64,000 nt of DNA from Desulfobacteraceae bacterium UBA2174 (lineage in GTDB: Bacteria; Desulfobacterota; Desulfobacteria; Desulfobacterales; UBA2174). Made by a program: the position numbers and the translations under genes. Of the stretch, positions 36,929 to 48,393 are shown in pieces (the first letter of the stretch is position 1; each line of letters begins with the position of its first letter). A model generated the notes under the pieces. That model ran no database searches. It saw nothing but the letters and a program-made list of their open reading frames with translations, and was not told the origin of the DNA. The stretch is from NCBI GenBank assembly GCA_002327445.1, contig DCWA01000023.1, positions 1 to 64,000 of the forward strand, in the 5' to 3' direction.

Positions 36929-37981
36929 ATGCGCCACTGTTTTCACGTGCCGGCCCCTGTCCCGGCGCAAGAACCCAATCGCCTGGCAACCGCTCAAGGG
37001 ACAAATCCGGGTTCCGTGCCCCGCCGCCTGCCATATATCCTCTTTGCCGCCCTGGTGACCGTCGCCGGCCTGCTGGTGACCAACACCTACCATCTGCAGG
37101 TGTTGATCTTCATCGGCATCAACACTCTACTGGCCCTGGGGCTCAACCTGCTCATGGGCTACGCCGGGCAAATCTCCCTGGGCCATGCCGCGTTTTACGG
37201 GCTGGGCGCCTACACCTCCGGGGTGCTGACGGCCCACTGGCAAATGTCCCCCTGGCTGGCCCTGCCCGTGGCCCTGGCCCTGGCCGCGGCCGTGGCCTGG
37301 GGGGTGGGGCTGCCGACCCTGCGCCTGTCGGGGTACTACCTCGGCATGGGGACCCTGGGCTTCGGCATGATCGTCTTCATCGTCTTTCGCGAATGGGGAT
37401 CTCTCACCGGCGGCGCCTCGGGGTTGACCGGCATCCCTCCCCTTTCCCTCGGGCCGCTGCCGCTGGACGCACCCAGGTCCTATTTTTTCCTGGTGTGGGC
37501 CATCGTGCTGGTTGCCATGGCCCTGAGCCGGCGGTTGATCGACTCCCGGGTGGGCCGGGCCCTGCGGGCGATCCATGACAGCGAAAACGCCGCCCGCGCC
37601 GTGGGGATCGACACCCACGGCTACAAGCTGCAAGTCTTCGTCTACAGCGCCGTGCTGGCCGCCATGGCCGGATTTCTCTACGCCCACTTCGTTAGCTTCA
37701 TCAGCCCGGAATCCTTCGGTTTCATGGTGTCGGTGCGCCTGGTGACGATGGTCGTCATCGGCGGCATGGCCAGCATCTGGGGCGCCGTTTTCGGGGCGGC
37801 CCTGCTCACCCTGCTGCCTGAATGGCTCCATGCCTTCGCCGATTTCGAGATGATCGTGTACGGACTGATCCTGATCCTGGTGATGATCTTCATGCCCCGG
37901 GGACTGACCCGGGGATTGATCGATGCCTATGAACGCTTCCACCGACAACGCATCCAGCCCGCCCCCCCTGCTGCATCTTGA
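36929..37981 (+). CDS. livM: Second LivM-type ABC permease (orphan pair)
   Basis: A 350-aa permease with about nine membrane segments. GINTLLALGLNLLMGYAGQISLGHAAF is the LivM signature region (in part), and LRAIHDSENAARAVGID is the coupling loop. ATG 36929 gives a 35-residue hydrophilic lead before the first helix; GTG 37016 would start next to it. Its 3' end overlaps the following livG by 59 bp. No livH, livK or livF accompanies it, so a complete transporter would need partners from elsewhere, possibly the full liv operon 3 kb to the left. Confidence 0.88.
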   Translation: MRHCFHVPAPVPAQEPNRLATAQGTNPGSVPRRLPYILFAALVTVAGLLVTNTYHLQVLIFIGINTLLALGLNLLMGYAGQISLGHAAFYGLGAYTSGVLTAHWQMSPWLALPVALALAAAVAWGVGLPTLRLSGYYLGMGTLGFGMIVFIVFREWGSLTGGASGLTGIPPLSLGPLPLDAPRSYFFLVWAIVLVAMALSRRLIDSRVGRALRAIHDSENAARAVGIDTHGYKLQVFVYSAVLAAMAGFLYAHFVSFISPESFGFMVSVRLVTMVVIGGMASIWGAVFGAALLTLLPEWLHAFADFEMIVYGLILILVMIFMPRGLTRGLIDAYERFHRQRIQPAPPAAS

Positions 37982-38732
37982 GGGGATCTCCAAGGCCTTC
38001 GGCGGCGTGCGCGCCCTTACGGAGATCTCCTTCCAGGTGGCTTCCGGGCGGATCCAGGGCCTCATCGGCCCCAACGGCGCGGGCAAGACCACCCTGTTCA
38101 ACCTGGTCTCCGGAGCCCTGAAACCCGACGCCGGCGGCATCCGCTTCGACGGCACCCCGATCCAAGGCCGCCCCGGCCACGAGCTGGTGGCCCTGGGCAT
38201 CGCCCGTACCTTTCAGAACGTGGAGCTGTTCGGATCCATGAGCGTCCTGGAAAATGTGCTGGTGGGCCGCCACGTACGCACCCGCTGCGGCTTCTGGGGC
38301 GCCTTGACCCGGCATGCGGCCGTGAAACGGGAAGAGCGCGAGGCGAGCCAGAAAGCCCGAGACCTACTCGCTTTCGTGGGGCTGGCCGACCAGGCCGACA
38401 GCCCGAGCCGGGACCTCCCCTTCGGCTGGCAGCGGCTGCTGGAAATCGCCCGGGCCCTGGCCGCCGAGCCGCGGGTGCTCCTGCTGGACGAGCCGGCCGC
38501 CGGGCTCAACCGCGTGGAATCGGACCGCCTCGGCGACCTGATCGGCCAGATCCGCGACCAGGGCATCACCATCCTGATGGTGGAGCACGACATGGGCCTG
38601 ACCATGCGGGTCTGCGACCGGATCGTGGTCCTGGACCGCGGCCACCTGCTCGCCGAAGGCACTCCCCGGGAAATCCAGCGCCATCCCGAAGTCCTGGCCG
38701 CCTATCTGGGGGGCGCCCCCGCCGCCGGTTAG
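37923..38732 (+). CDS. livG: Second LivG-type ABC transporter ATPase
   Basis: A 269-aa ABC ATPase. Walker A GPNGAGKTT, GIARTFQNVELF, Walker B VLLLDEPAAGLN, then VEHDMGLTMRVCDR and the C-terminal LivG tail (LAEGTPREIQRHPEVLAAYLG). The usual LSGG signature reads LPFGWQRLLEIARAL, with Phe-Gly-Trp replacing Ser-Gly-Gly-type residues. The start overlaps livM by 59 bp; ATG 37929 two codons later is equally possible. The signature change and missing partners make activity uncertain. Confidence 0.88.
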   Translation: MPMNASTDNASSPPPLLHLEGISKAFGGVRALTEISFQVASGRIQGLIGPNGAGKTTLFNLVSGALKPDAGGIRFDGTPIQGRPGHELVALGIARTFQNVELFGSMSVLENVLVGRHVRTRCGFWGALTRHAAVKREEREASQKARDLLAFVGLADQADSPSRDLPFGWQRLLEIARALAAEPRVLLLDEPAAGLNRVESDRLGDLIGQIRDQGITILMVEHDMGLTMRVCDRIVVLDRGHLLAEGTPREIQRHPEVLAAYLGGAPAAG

Positions 38733-38803
38733 CGGCCCCTTCTCCTTTTCGGTTCGCCCTTGTTTTCATTGCAACCGGCCTTCATCGCCGGCCGGGCAAG
38801 TCG

Positions 38804-38832
38804 TTGCAAATTTGCCCGGATGCGCTTATGGT
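38804..38832 (+). promoter_or_regulatory. Candidate promoter of parE
   Basis: TTGCAA (38804-38809), a 17-bp spacer and TATGGT (38827-38832), each matching 4 of 6 consensus bases, about 50 bp before the parE start. Confidence 0.45.
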
Positions 38833-38884
38833 GCCCCTGCCGCTGCGGGCGGCAGTCCATTGCCCAAGAGGTCGATCATACCCC

Positions 38885-40792
<1,908 letters not shown>

Positions 40793-40816
40793 AGCAACGG
40801 AAAAGCAAAACAAAAA

Positions 40817-40870
40817 ATAGGCCCCATAGGTCTTATAGGTCCTATTTGTCCTATTGGTATTACTGCCCTT
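40817..40870. repeat. 9-bp-period intergenic repeat (AT-type, six units)
   Basis: Six nonamers in the parE-parC spacer: ataggcccc, ataggtctt, ataggtcct, atttgtcct, attggtatt, actgccctt. Same 9-bp register as the arrays at 21392, 27543, 30917 and 63391. Confidence 0.6.
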
Positions 40871-40899
40871 ATCAACCGTCAATCGCAGAGATATCCCTG

Positions 40900-43179
40900 A
40901 TGACCGAGAACACCCCCACCGACGCCTTTGACGGCATCGAGCGCCAGACCCTGGCCGAGTTCAGCGAAAAGGCCTACCTCGACTACGCCATGTACGTGAT
41001 CCTGGACCGGGCCCTGCCCCATGTGGGCGATGGGCTCAAGCCGGTCCAGCGGCGCATCGTCTACGCCATGAGCGAACTGGGGCTCAAGGCGAGCGCCAAG
41101 CACAAGAAGTCGGCCCGCACCGTAGGCGACGTGCTGGGCAAGTTCCATCCCCACGGGGACAGTGCCTGCTACGAGGCCATGGTCCTGATGGCCCAGCCCT
41201 TCACCTATCGCTATCCCTTGATCGACGGCCAGGGCAACTGGGGATCCGCCGACGATCCCAAATCTTTCGCCGCCATGCGCTACACCGAGGCCCGGCTCAC
41301 CCCCTACGCCGATGTGCTGCTCGCCGAACTGGGCCAGGACACGGTGGATTGGCAGCCCAACTTCGACGGCACGCTGCGCGAGCCGTGCCGCCTGCCGGCC
41401 CGGCTGCCCAACATCCTGCTCAACGGCGCGGCGGGTATCGCCGTGGGCATGGCCACCGACATCCCGTCCCACAATCTGCGCGAAGTGGCCGGGGCCTGCA
41501 TCCATTTGCTGGAGCATCCGGAAGCCGGGCCCGAAGACCTGTGCGCCTTCATCCAGGGTCCGGACCTGCCCACGGCCGCCGAAATCATCACCCCCCGGGA
41601 GGAACTGCTGGAGATCTACCGCACCGGCAGCGGATCGTTCCGCATGCGCGCCGCCTGGGAGCGGGAAAACGGCGACATCGTGATCCGGGCCCTGCCCCAC
41701 CAAGTCTCCGGGGCTCGGGTCATCGAGCAGATCGCAGCCCAGATGCAGGCCAAGAAACTGCCCCTGGTGGCCGACCTGCGCGACGAATCGGACCACGAGG
41801 AACCCACGCGTATCGTTATCGTACCGCGCTCCAACCGCATCGATATCGATCAGCTCATGGGCCACCTCTTTGCCACCACGGATCTGGAACGCACCTACCG
41901 GGTCAACTTCAATCTCATCGGCCTGGATGGGCGGCCCCGGGTCTGCCGCCTGGACGAAATCCTGTCCCAGTGGCTCACCTTCCGCATCGAAACGGTGCGC
42001 CGCCGCCTGCGCCACCGCCTCGACAAGGTCGAGGACCGTCTGCATGTCCTGGAAGGGCTTTACATCGCCTTTTTGAACATCGACGAAGTCATCGCCGTCA
42101 TCCGCAAGGCCGACGCCCCCCGCGAGGCCCTGATGGAGCGCTTCGGCCTGACCCAGCGCCAGGCCGAGGCCATCCTGGAACTCCGGCTGCGCCAGCTTTC
42201 CAGGATCGAGGAAATCGAGTTGCGCCGCGAGCAGAAGGGCCTGGCCGCCGAGCAGGCCGAGTTGAGCCGTACCCTGGGATCTGAAACCCGCCTGCGCGCC
42301 CGGGTGCGCCGGGAAATCGAGGCGGATGCCGAAACCTACGGCGACGCCCGCCGCAGCCCGGTGGTGGCCCGGCGCGAGGCCCAGGCCCTGAAGGAAGTGG
42401 AGATTCAACCGGCCGAACCGGTGACGGTGGTGCTGTCGCAGAAGGGATGGATCAGGGCGGCCAAGGGCCACGACGTGGATCCGGAAAAACTGAGCTACCG
42501 TGCCGGGGACGGCTTTCAGGTCATGGCCCGGGGCAAGAGCAACCAGGTGGCAGTGCTGCTGGATACCACCGGCCGCAGCTACACCCTGCCGGCCCACGGA
42601 CTGGCCTCCGCCCGCAGTCAGGGGGAACCGCTCAGCGGACGGCTGCAGCTGCCCCCCGAGGCCCGTGTGCCTCACCTGCTGATGGGACCGGACGACATGC
42701 CGCTGCTTGTCGCCTCCAGCGCCGGCTACGGCTTCATCTGCCGGCTGGACCACCTCATCGGCAAGAATCGCAACGGCAAGCAGGTCCTGAACCTTCCCGA
42801 GGGCGCGCTCCCCCTGGCGCCGGTGCCGTTGACCGACCCTGACCGCGAGGTGATCGTTGCGGTGACCAGCGAGGGAAGAATGCTGATCTTTCCCGTACAG
42901 CAGCTTCCGGAACTGGCCCGCGGTAAGGGCAACAAGATCATCCAGATCCCCGCCAAGCGCCTGCGCGAGGGCAAGGAGGCCATGATCCTGCTGGCGGTCA
43001 TGGCGCCCGACAGCCACCTCACCATCCACGCCGGCAAGCGGTTCTTGACCCTGAAGCCGGCCTACTGGGCCGATTTTGCCGGCCAGCGCGGGCTGCGCGG
43101 ACGCCTGCTGCCCCGGGGCCTCCAAAGAGTGGACCGCATCGTGGCAGTGGCCCCGGAACAACGGGGATTGGAACTCTAG
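40900..43179 (+). CDS. parC: DNA topoisomerase IV subunit A
   Basis: A 759-aa DNA-cleavage subunit. The catalytic Tyr lies in AAMRYTEARL near residue 127. KPVQRRIVYAM, KFHPHGDSACYEAMV and GNWGSADDPKSFAAMRYTE form the quinolone-site region (Ser in GDSA). LNGAAGIAVGMATDIPSHN follows. The C-terminal beta-propeller (from about 500) is the shorter ParC type and lacks a clear GyrA box. ATG 40900 gives the ParC-type lead; an in-frame extension through the nonamer repeat was rejected. Its 107-bp spacer from parE suggests one transcript. The tandem-repeat region starts right after it. Confidence 0.92.
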   Translation: MTENTPTDAFDGIERQTLAEFSEKAYLDYAMYVILDRALPHVGDGLKPVQRRIVYAMSELGLKASAKHKKSARTVGDVLGKFHPHGDSACYEAMVLMAQPFTYRYPLIDGQGNWGSADDPKSFAAMRYTEARLTPYADVLLAELGQDTVDWQPNFDGTLREPCRLPARLPNILLNGAAGIAVGMATDIPSHNLREVAGACIHLLEHPEAGPEDLCAFIQGPDLPTAAEIITPREELLEIYRTGSGSFRMRAAWERENGDIVIRALPHQVSGARVIEQIAAQMQAKKLPLVADLRDESDHEEPTRIVIVPRSNRIDIDQLMGHLFATTDLERTYRVNFNLIGLDGRPRVCRLDEILSQWLTFRIETVRRRLRHRLDKVEDRLHVLEGLYIAFLNIDEVIAVIRKADAPREALMERFGLTQRQAEAILELRLRQLSRIEEIELRREQKGLAAEQAELSRTLGSETRLRARVRREIEADAETYGDARRSPVVARREAQALKEVEIQPAEPVTVVLSQKGWIRAAKGHDVDPEKLSYRAGDGFQVMARGKSNQVAVLLDTTGRSYTLPAHGLASARSQGEPLSGRLQLPPEARVPHLLMGPDDMPLLVASSAGYGFICRLDHLIGKNRNGKQVLNLPEGALPLAPVPLTDPDREVIVAVTSEGRMLIFPVQQLPELARGKGNKIIQIPAKRLREGKEAMILLAVMAPDSHLTIHAGKRFLTLKPAYWADFAGQRGLRGRLLPRGLQRVDRIVAVAPEQRGLEL

Positions 43180-43750
43180 CCCAAACCTTCGAATGTAGAG
43201 CAAAAAAAGAAATTTGCATGGCGTTCTTCACCAGGGGTGCCCTGCGGAAAAGGGCGCTACGACCTACGAAAGGCTTTCGATCTGCTTCAGGCATTTGAAA
43301 CCAACCGGGGCGGCCGGGGGTTGACTTGCGCCGCCGGCAAGAACTCGTCTCCCGGCGTGCGCAAGACGCCTGGCCTAAGAAAGGCTTCTGATTTTCTTCA
43401 GCTATTTGAAACCACTCGGGGCAGCCGGGGGCTGACTCGCGCCGCCGGCAAGAACTCGGCGCCAAGAGACCGTAGCCCGCAACCGCGCCAGAATATGGGC
43501 GATCTGTCGGTGCATCATCGAAATGCAGCGCCGTTTGCACAAGGCTGGTTCGGTTGCGGCCAACGCGCTCTATGCGCCTCAGACAGCTTCCCGGTCGGTC
43601 GCCAAGTCAACCCCCTGGCCGCCCTTCGAAAATTTCAGAATCCTGAATCTTGCGAGCGAAGTGTCTTTGCCTGAAGCCTTGCAGGACCTCGTCTCCCGGC
43701 TGGAGCAAGACGAACTGGACCGCCGCCCTGGAACTGTTTGAGGCGCATAA

Positions 43751-43855
43751 CGTCCGTTGGCCCGGACAGTAACGCGCTTTTGCCAAAAAATAGATTTTTC
43801 TCAGGGATGCAGTGCCGCATCGCCAGAGTTGCGGCGCTGTCCGGGCTTACGGACG
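43751..43855. repeat. Imperfect inverted repeat in tandem unit 1
   Basis: Arms 43751-43769 and 43837-43855 pair over 19 bp with two mismatches (cgtccgttggcccggacag). The enclosed part holds two smaller hairpins: aaaaat-ag-attttt and gccgca...tgcggc. Confidence 0.7.
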
Positions 43856-44284
43856 GTTGGCGGCGAGTTTTCCGGGGCGCCGGATCCAGAGCGTCTTGCG
43901 GACGGCGGCGGTATGGCTTTTGATCTTCTTTCAGACATTTGAAACCAACCGAGGCGGCCGGGGGCTGACTTGCGCCGCCGGCAAGAACTCGGCGCCAAGT
44001 GCCCGTAGCCCGCAACCGCGCCAGAATATGGGCGATCTGTCGGTGCATCATCGAAATGCAGCGCCGTTTGCACAAGGCTGGTTCGGTTGCGGACAACGCG
44101 CTCTATGCGCCTCAGACAGCTTCCCGGACGGTCGCCAAGTCAACCCCCTGGCCGCCCTTCCAAAAATTTCATAATCCTGAAAATCCCGGCCGAAGTGCCT
44201 TTGCTTGGCGCCTTTCAACTAATCGTCACTCGGCGGGAGCAAGACGAGCTGGACCGCCGCCCCGGAACTGTTTGAGGCGCATAA

Positions 44285-44389
44285 CGTCCGTTGGCCCGGA
44301 CAGTAATGTGCTTTTGCCAAAAAATAGATTTTTCTCAGGGATGCAGGGCCGCATCGCAAGAATTGCGGCGCTGTCCGGGCTTACGGACG
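44285..44389. repeat. Imperfect inverted repeat in tandem unit 2
   Basis: Same structure as in unit 1: arms 44285-44303 and 44371-44389, with both small inner hairpins kept. Confidence 0.7.
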
Positions 44390-44817
44390 GTTGGCGCCGA
44401 GTTTTCCGGGGCGCCGGATCCAGAGCGTCTTGCGGACGGCGGCGGTATGGCTTTTGATCTTCTTTCAGACATTTGAAACCAACCGAGGCGGCCGGGGGCT
44501 GACTCGCGCCGCCGGCAAGAACTCGGCGCCAAGTGCCCGTAGCCCGCAACCGCGCCAGAATATGGGCGATCTGTCGGTGCATCATCGAAATGCAGCGCCG
44601 TTTGCACAAGGCTGGTTCGGTTGCGGCCAACGCGCTCTATGCGCCTCAGACAGCTTCCCGGTCGGTCGCCAAGTCAACCCCCGGCCGCCCTTCCAAAAAT
44701 TTCATAATCCTGAAAATCCCAGCCGAAGTGCCTTTGCTTGGCGCCTTTCAACTAATCGTCACTCGGCGGGAGCAAGACGAGCTGGACCGCCGCCCCGGAA
44801 CTGTCTGAGGCGCATAA

Positions 44818-44923
44818 CGTCCGTTGGCCCGGACAGTAGCGAGCTTTTGCCAAAGAATCAGCTTGTTCTCAGGAATGCAGGGCCGCATCGCAAGAATTGC
44901 GGCGCTGTCCGGGCTTACGGACG
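44818..44923. repeat. Imperfect inverted repeat in tandem unit 3
   Basis: Arms 44818-44836 and 44905-44923 are conserved. The inner AT hairpin is altered on both sides of its loop and can still form a short AGAA/TTCT stem. Confidence 0.65.
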
Positions 44924-45213
44924 GTTGGCGCCGAGTTTTCCGGGGCACCGGATCCAGAGCGTCTTGCGGACACCGATGCTATCGCATTCGAAAGATTCCC
45001 GATTTGTTTCAGCTACTTGAAACTACGCAGGGCGCCGGATCCATGCCGTCTTGCGGACGCCGGCGCTACGGCCTCCAAAATGCTTCCGATCTGCTTCATC
45101 TGCTTTAAACCAACCGGGGCGAGAGCATGACGATGCGCACCCCGGCGGCAACGCCCCCGGCGAATTTTCGTTTTTTGAGAAGGAGGACTTCCAACTCCTT
45201 TTCCCAATCGCGA

Positions 45214-48183
45214 TCAGATGGCATGGAGGCGCAGTGGTGTATCGGCCATTGCGGCGTTGGCCGCCTCCAGCCCCTCCCGGCTGCCGATGACCGCCACGGC
45301 CGGCCGCATGCGTTCGGGCGTGAAATAGACGCCCGCCGCTGCCATCACCCGATCCCGGGTCATCGCCAGCAAGGCGCGCTTGAATTCCAGCCGCGCGGCG
45401 TCTTCCAGCCCCACGATGCGGCGGAAAAAGGCCTTGCGGGCGCCCGGACCGGGAGGATCGGGCTTGTCGATCTCGCTGGCGACCTGGAGCACCGCCTCAT
45501 GCACATCCTCCGCGTCAAAACGGCCTTCGCGGAGAAAATCGGCCGCTCCACGGTAGACTTCCAGGGTGCGCACGATCTGCGGATCGCGGTAGGAGCCGAA
45601 GCCAAAAAGGCCGTCCTCGGGATTGTAAAGGGCGAACCCGCCGTAGGCGCCCCCCTTCTCCCGGATCTCCCGGTGCAGGTACAAGGACCGCAGGATCTTG
45701 GCGATGACGCTGAGGGCCGGCGCATCCGGATGGCCGAGACTCACCGCGGGAAAGCAGCTGGCCACGAAGGAAACCGCCGTGGCGGTGTGCCACCCCTCGT
45801 AGATCGGTCCCTTCTCCCGGGCCCCCGGTGCCGCCGGGCCGAAGGCGGCCGTTCCCCGGGGCAGGGAGCCGTGGAATCCGGCCAGCGCCGCCCCGGCCCC
45901 GTCCTGGATCGCGGTCTCCTCGCCCACCAACGCCATGCGCAGGTTGGCGGCGGCAAAAATGCGGCCCGCCATCGCATCGAGGTCTTCGGCCAGCTTTTTC
46001 AGGGCCGGCGGGGTCAGGTCCTGGCACAGGGCCTTGACGGCTTGCAGTTGATGAATTCCTCCCCAGAGTTCGTTGAGGGCGAGGGTGTCTGAAAAACCCC
46101 GGGATGCCAAACTCAGGGCGAGCCGGTGGCCGTTGTGCACCACCATCGCCTCTTGGTGGGCCTTGAATTCCAACAGCAGCCGCTTGAGGTGGTCGGTGTC
46201 CGAAAAATCGTAGGCACCGAGCAATTCGGAGAGGATCTCGAACATGGTCGCCTGGTTGCGCACCAGGCACTTGGCACTCAGGGCGACGAAGGGCAGGCAG
46301 CCGCGGTCGCCGTCAAACCGGGTGCGGGCATGGACCGCCAGGGACAGGCCCCCGGTGTAGGTGTCGATGCGGTTGGCCATGGCGGCATAATCGCGCAGGC
46401 GGGTGCCGATGCGCGATGCGGTGTGGCAGAAAAAGGGGAGCAGGGACAGGCGCCGGGCATCGACGCCGCCGATGCCGGCGGCCAGGCTGAGGTAGACGAT
46501 GCCCGAAGTGGGCTGCGGGTAGCAGAGGGCCGGGATCTCCCCTCGCCCCTCGCTGGGCGCATAGCCGGTCACCGTGGGCGGGATCTCGCTCAGGGCCAGA
46601 GTCGGCAGGCAGGAGGCGTCCTCCGCCGCGTCCTGGCGTTGCCGCAGGGCCTCGGCGTCCTGCCGGATCTTCTCCAGGTCGGCCGGGGACAGCGCATCCA
46701 GCCGGGCCTGGAGTTCGGCCGCCTCGCGCTCGGCCTCCCGCCGCGCCATGTCCGGATCCGGTGCCAGCACGAAGCGCACCCGGTGCGGATTGTCGAGAAA
46801 CGCGGCCTTGAGACGGGATTCGAAGAAACCGCCCCGGCCGATCTCGGCGCGCAGGCGGTTCAGGTCGTCGTCCAGGCGCAGCACCCGTAGCGGGTCGCCC
46901 CCGTGGAGCCAAGTGCCGGCAAACTGCAGGAGCAGCTTGAGCCCGTAAGGATAAGGGGTGTTGGTGACCTCCTTGCGGTGAAACTCGATCTGGTGCACCG
47001 CCGATTCGACCAGGGCCGGGTCGATCCCCTCGGCCGCCAGCCGGTCTAAAGTCTCCAGCACGATCCGCTCCACGGCCGGGGCCGCATCGGCGGCCACATC
47101 CTTCAATCCGCAGGCGAACATGGTGTCGCGGTTTTCCCCGTCGAAACCGCTGGCATCCGACAGGGCGCTGCCCAGGCCCGAATCGATCAGGGCCCGGCGC
47201 AGGGGCGCGGCGTCGTTTCCCAGCAGAATCTCTTCCAGCACCGCGAGGGTCAACACCTCGAAGCTGTCGCGGATGTCGGCGGTGAGCCACGCCAGGCAGG
47301 CCTGGTACTTGCGCTCAGGATCTTCTTCGGCCCCCAGGGGATAGGGGCGCACCGCCTGGCGCGGCTGCGACCAGCGCGGCTGGGGCGGCACTTCGGTGCC
47401 CGGGTCGATGCGCTGGACGCCCTGGAGCACCTTGGCCTCGATGAAGGCCAGGTGGTCGGCCAGCGGCAGGTCGCCGTAAGTGAAGAAATAGGCGTTGCTC
47501 GGATGATAGTGGCGGCGGTGAAAGGCCACCAGGTCGGCGTGGGTCAGGCGGGGAATCTCCGCCGGCTCGCCGCCGCTGTTGTGGGCGTAGGTGGTGTCCG
47601 GGTACAGGGCGTTGAGCAGGCCCCGGCCCATGACCTGGTCCGGCGCGCTCATGGCGCCCTTCATCTCGTTGAAGACCACCCCCTTGTACACCAGCCGGGG
47701 CTTGCCGTCCTCGGCGGGTTCCAGCTCGAAGCGGTGGCCCTCCTGCTTGAAACTGAGCGGGTCGAGGACCGGGAAGAAGGCCGCGTCGAGGTAGACGTCC
47801 AGCAGGTTGTAGAAATCCTTGCGATTCTGGGTCGCAAAAGGGTACATGGTCCAATCGGAGGCGGTGAAGGCGTTCATGAAGGTGCTCAGGCTGCGCTTGA
47901 GCATGGAAAAGAACGGATCGCGCACCGGGTAGCGGCTGGACCCGCACAGGACGGTGTGCTCCAGGATGTGCGCCACGCCGGTGGAATCGGCCGGCACGGT
48001 CTTGAAGGCCACGCTGAAACTGTTTTCGCTGTCGGCCCGGGCCAGATGGATGTGGCGGGCGCCGGTGGCCTCGTGGTCCAGGGCGATGAAGGTGGTGGCC
48101 AGTTCGGGGATCGATTCCACCCGCGCCACCCGGTAGCCGCCGATGCGATCTCCGGGGGCCGGTATTTGCAATGGGGTCGTCAT
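45214..48183 (-). CDS. M16C family zinc metalloprotease (presequence-protease type)
   Basis: A 989-aa peptidase of usual PreP/Cym1-like length. The inverted zinc motif HxxEH is HILEH near residue 75, followed by SRYPVRDPFFSMLKRSLSTF, characteristic of M16C. Four M16 repeats are expected: the N-terminal active half and a C-terminal half (SLAAGIGGVDA, EKGGAYGGFALY) closing the chamber. AGGAG precedes ATG 48183. No signal peptide is evident, so it is probably cytoplasmic, degrading short peptides. It is divergent from rsmA across 210 bp. Confidence 0.93.
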   Translation of the reverse strand: MTTPLQIPAPGDRIGGYRVARVESIPELATTFIALDHEATGARHIHLARADSENSFSVAFKTVPADSTGVAHILEHTVLCGSSRYPVRDPFFSMLKRSLSTFMNAFTASDWTMYPFATQNRKDFYNLLDVYLDAAFFPVLDPLSFKQEGHRFELEPAEDGKPRLVYKGVVFNEMKGAMSAPDQVMGRGLLNALYPDTTYAHNSGGEPAEIPRLTHADLVAFHRRHYHPSNAYFFTYGDLPLADHLAFIEAKVLQGVQRIDPGTEVPPQPRWSQPRQAVRPYPLGAEEDPERKYQACLAWLTADIRDSFEVLTLAVLEEILLGNDAAPLRRALIDSGLGSALSDASGFDGENRDTMFACGLKDVAADAAPAVERIVLETLDRLAAEGIDPALVESAVHQIEFHRKEVTNTPYPYGLKLLLQFAGTWLHGGDPLRVLRLDDDLNRLRAEIGRGGFFESRLKAAFLDNPHRVRFVLAPDPDMARREAEREAAELQARLDALSPADLEKIRQDAEALRQRQDAAEDASCLPTLALSEIPPTVTGYAPSEGRGEIPALCYPQPTSGIVYLSLAAGIGGVDARRLSLLPFFCHTASRIGTRLRDYAAMANRIDTYTGGLSLAVHARTRFDGDRGCLPFVALSAKCLVRNQATMFEILSELLGAYDFSDTDHLKRLLLEFKAHQEAMVVHNGHRLALSLASRGFSDTLALNELWGGIHQLQAVKALCQDLTPPALKKLAEDLDAMAGRIFAAANLRMALVGEETAIQDGAGAALAGFHGSLPRGTAAFGPAAPGAREKGPIYEGWHTATAVSFVASCFPAVSLGHPDAPALSVIAKILRSLYLHREIREKGGAYGGFALYNPEDGLFGFGSYRDPQIVRTLEVYRGAADFLREGRFDAEDVHEAVLQVASEIDKPDPPGPGARKAFFRRIVGLEDAARLEFKRALLAMTRDRVMAAAGVYFTPERMRPAVAVIGSREGLEAANAAMADTPLRLHAI

Positions 48184-48393
48184 GGTTCAAAGCTCCTGAT
48201 CGGACATTGATAAACGCGCTGTCACACGCAAAACCGCCCCCGCGCACGCTTCTGTCATCCAGGGGCGTTGCGACGAGGAATCTCTTGAAAACGCCGGGAT
48301 GTCTCATTCCGCCAGGGCGGGATGAGGCATGGCAGTGGAGCAGGCAGTCATCCTGCTCAGCCCGCCATCGTGATTGAGTACTGAAAGATAGGG

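Larger units (their letters stand above)
43180..45213. repeat. Two-kilobase non-coding region with tandem ~533-bp repeats
   Basis: No convincing gene is present in these 2034 bp. Three tandem units, anchored on atttgaaacc, start at 43404, 43937 and 44471, with lengths 533, 534 and about 544 bp; the last diverges after about 44970. Nearly the whole unit is repeated with a few substitutions. A shorter module of about 75-100 bp, ending in gaaaccaaccggggcgg-like sequence, recurs six times (near 43293, 43404, 43937, 44471, 45015 and 45104), so truncated copies flank the array. Open frames inside are shifted between copies and look accidental. No transposase or terminal inverted repeats were seen. 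Confidence 0.85.

Noticed and set aside
43635..44630. Minus-strand open frames of 134-153 codons in the tandem repeats
   Set aside because: They exist only because the DNA is repeated, are Arg/Pro/Ser-rich, lack ribosome sites, and their frames differ between the units and truncated modules.
43751..44923. Integron attC sites and a gene-cassette array
   Set aside because: The inverted repeats with gcataac at one end looked attC-like, but the partner end reads ggttggcg rather than a complementary GTTRRRY, no integrase is present, and the units carry no distinct cassette genes.
43180..45213. CRISPR array or insertion sequence
   Set aside because: Repeat units are over 500 bp and contiguous, with no regular short repeat-spacer pattern, no cas genes, no transposase and no target-site duplication.
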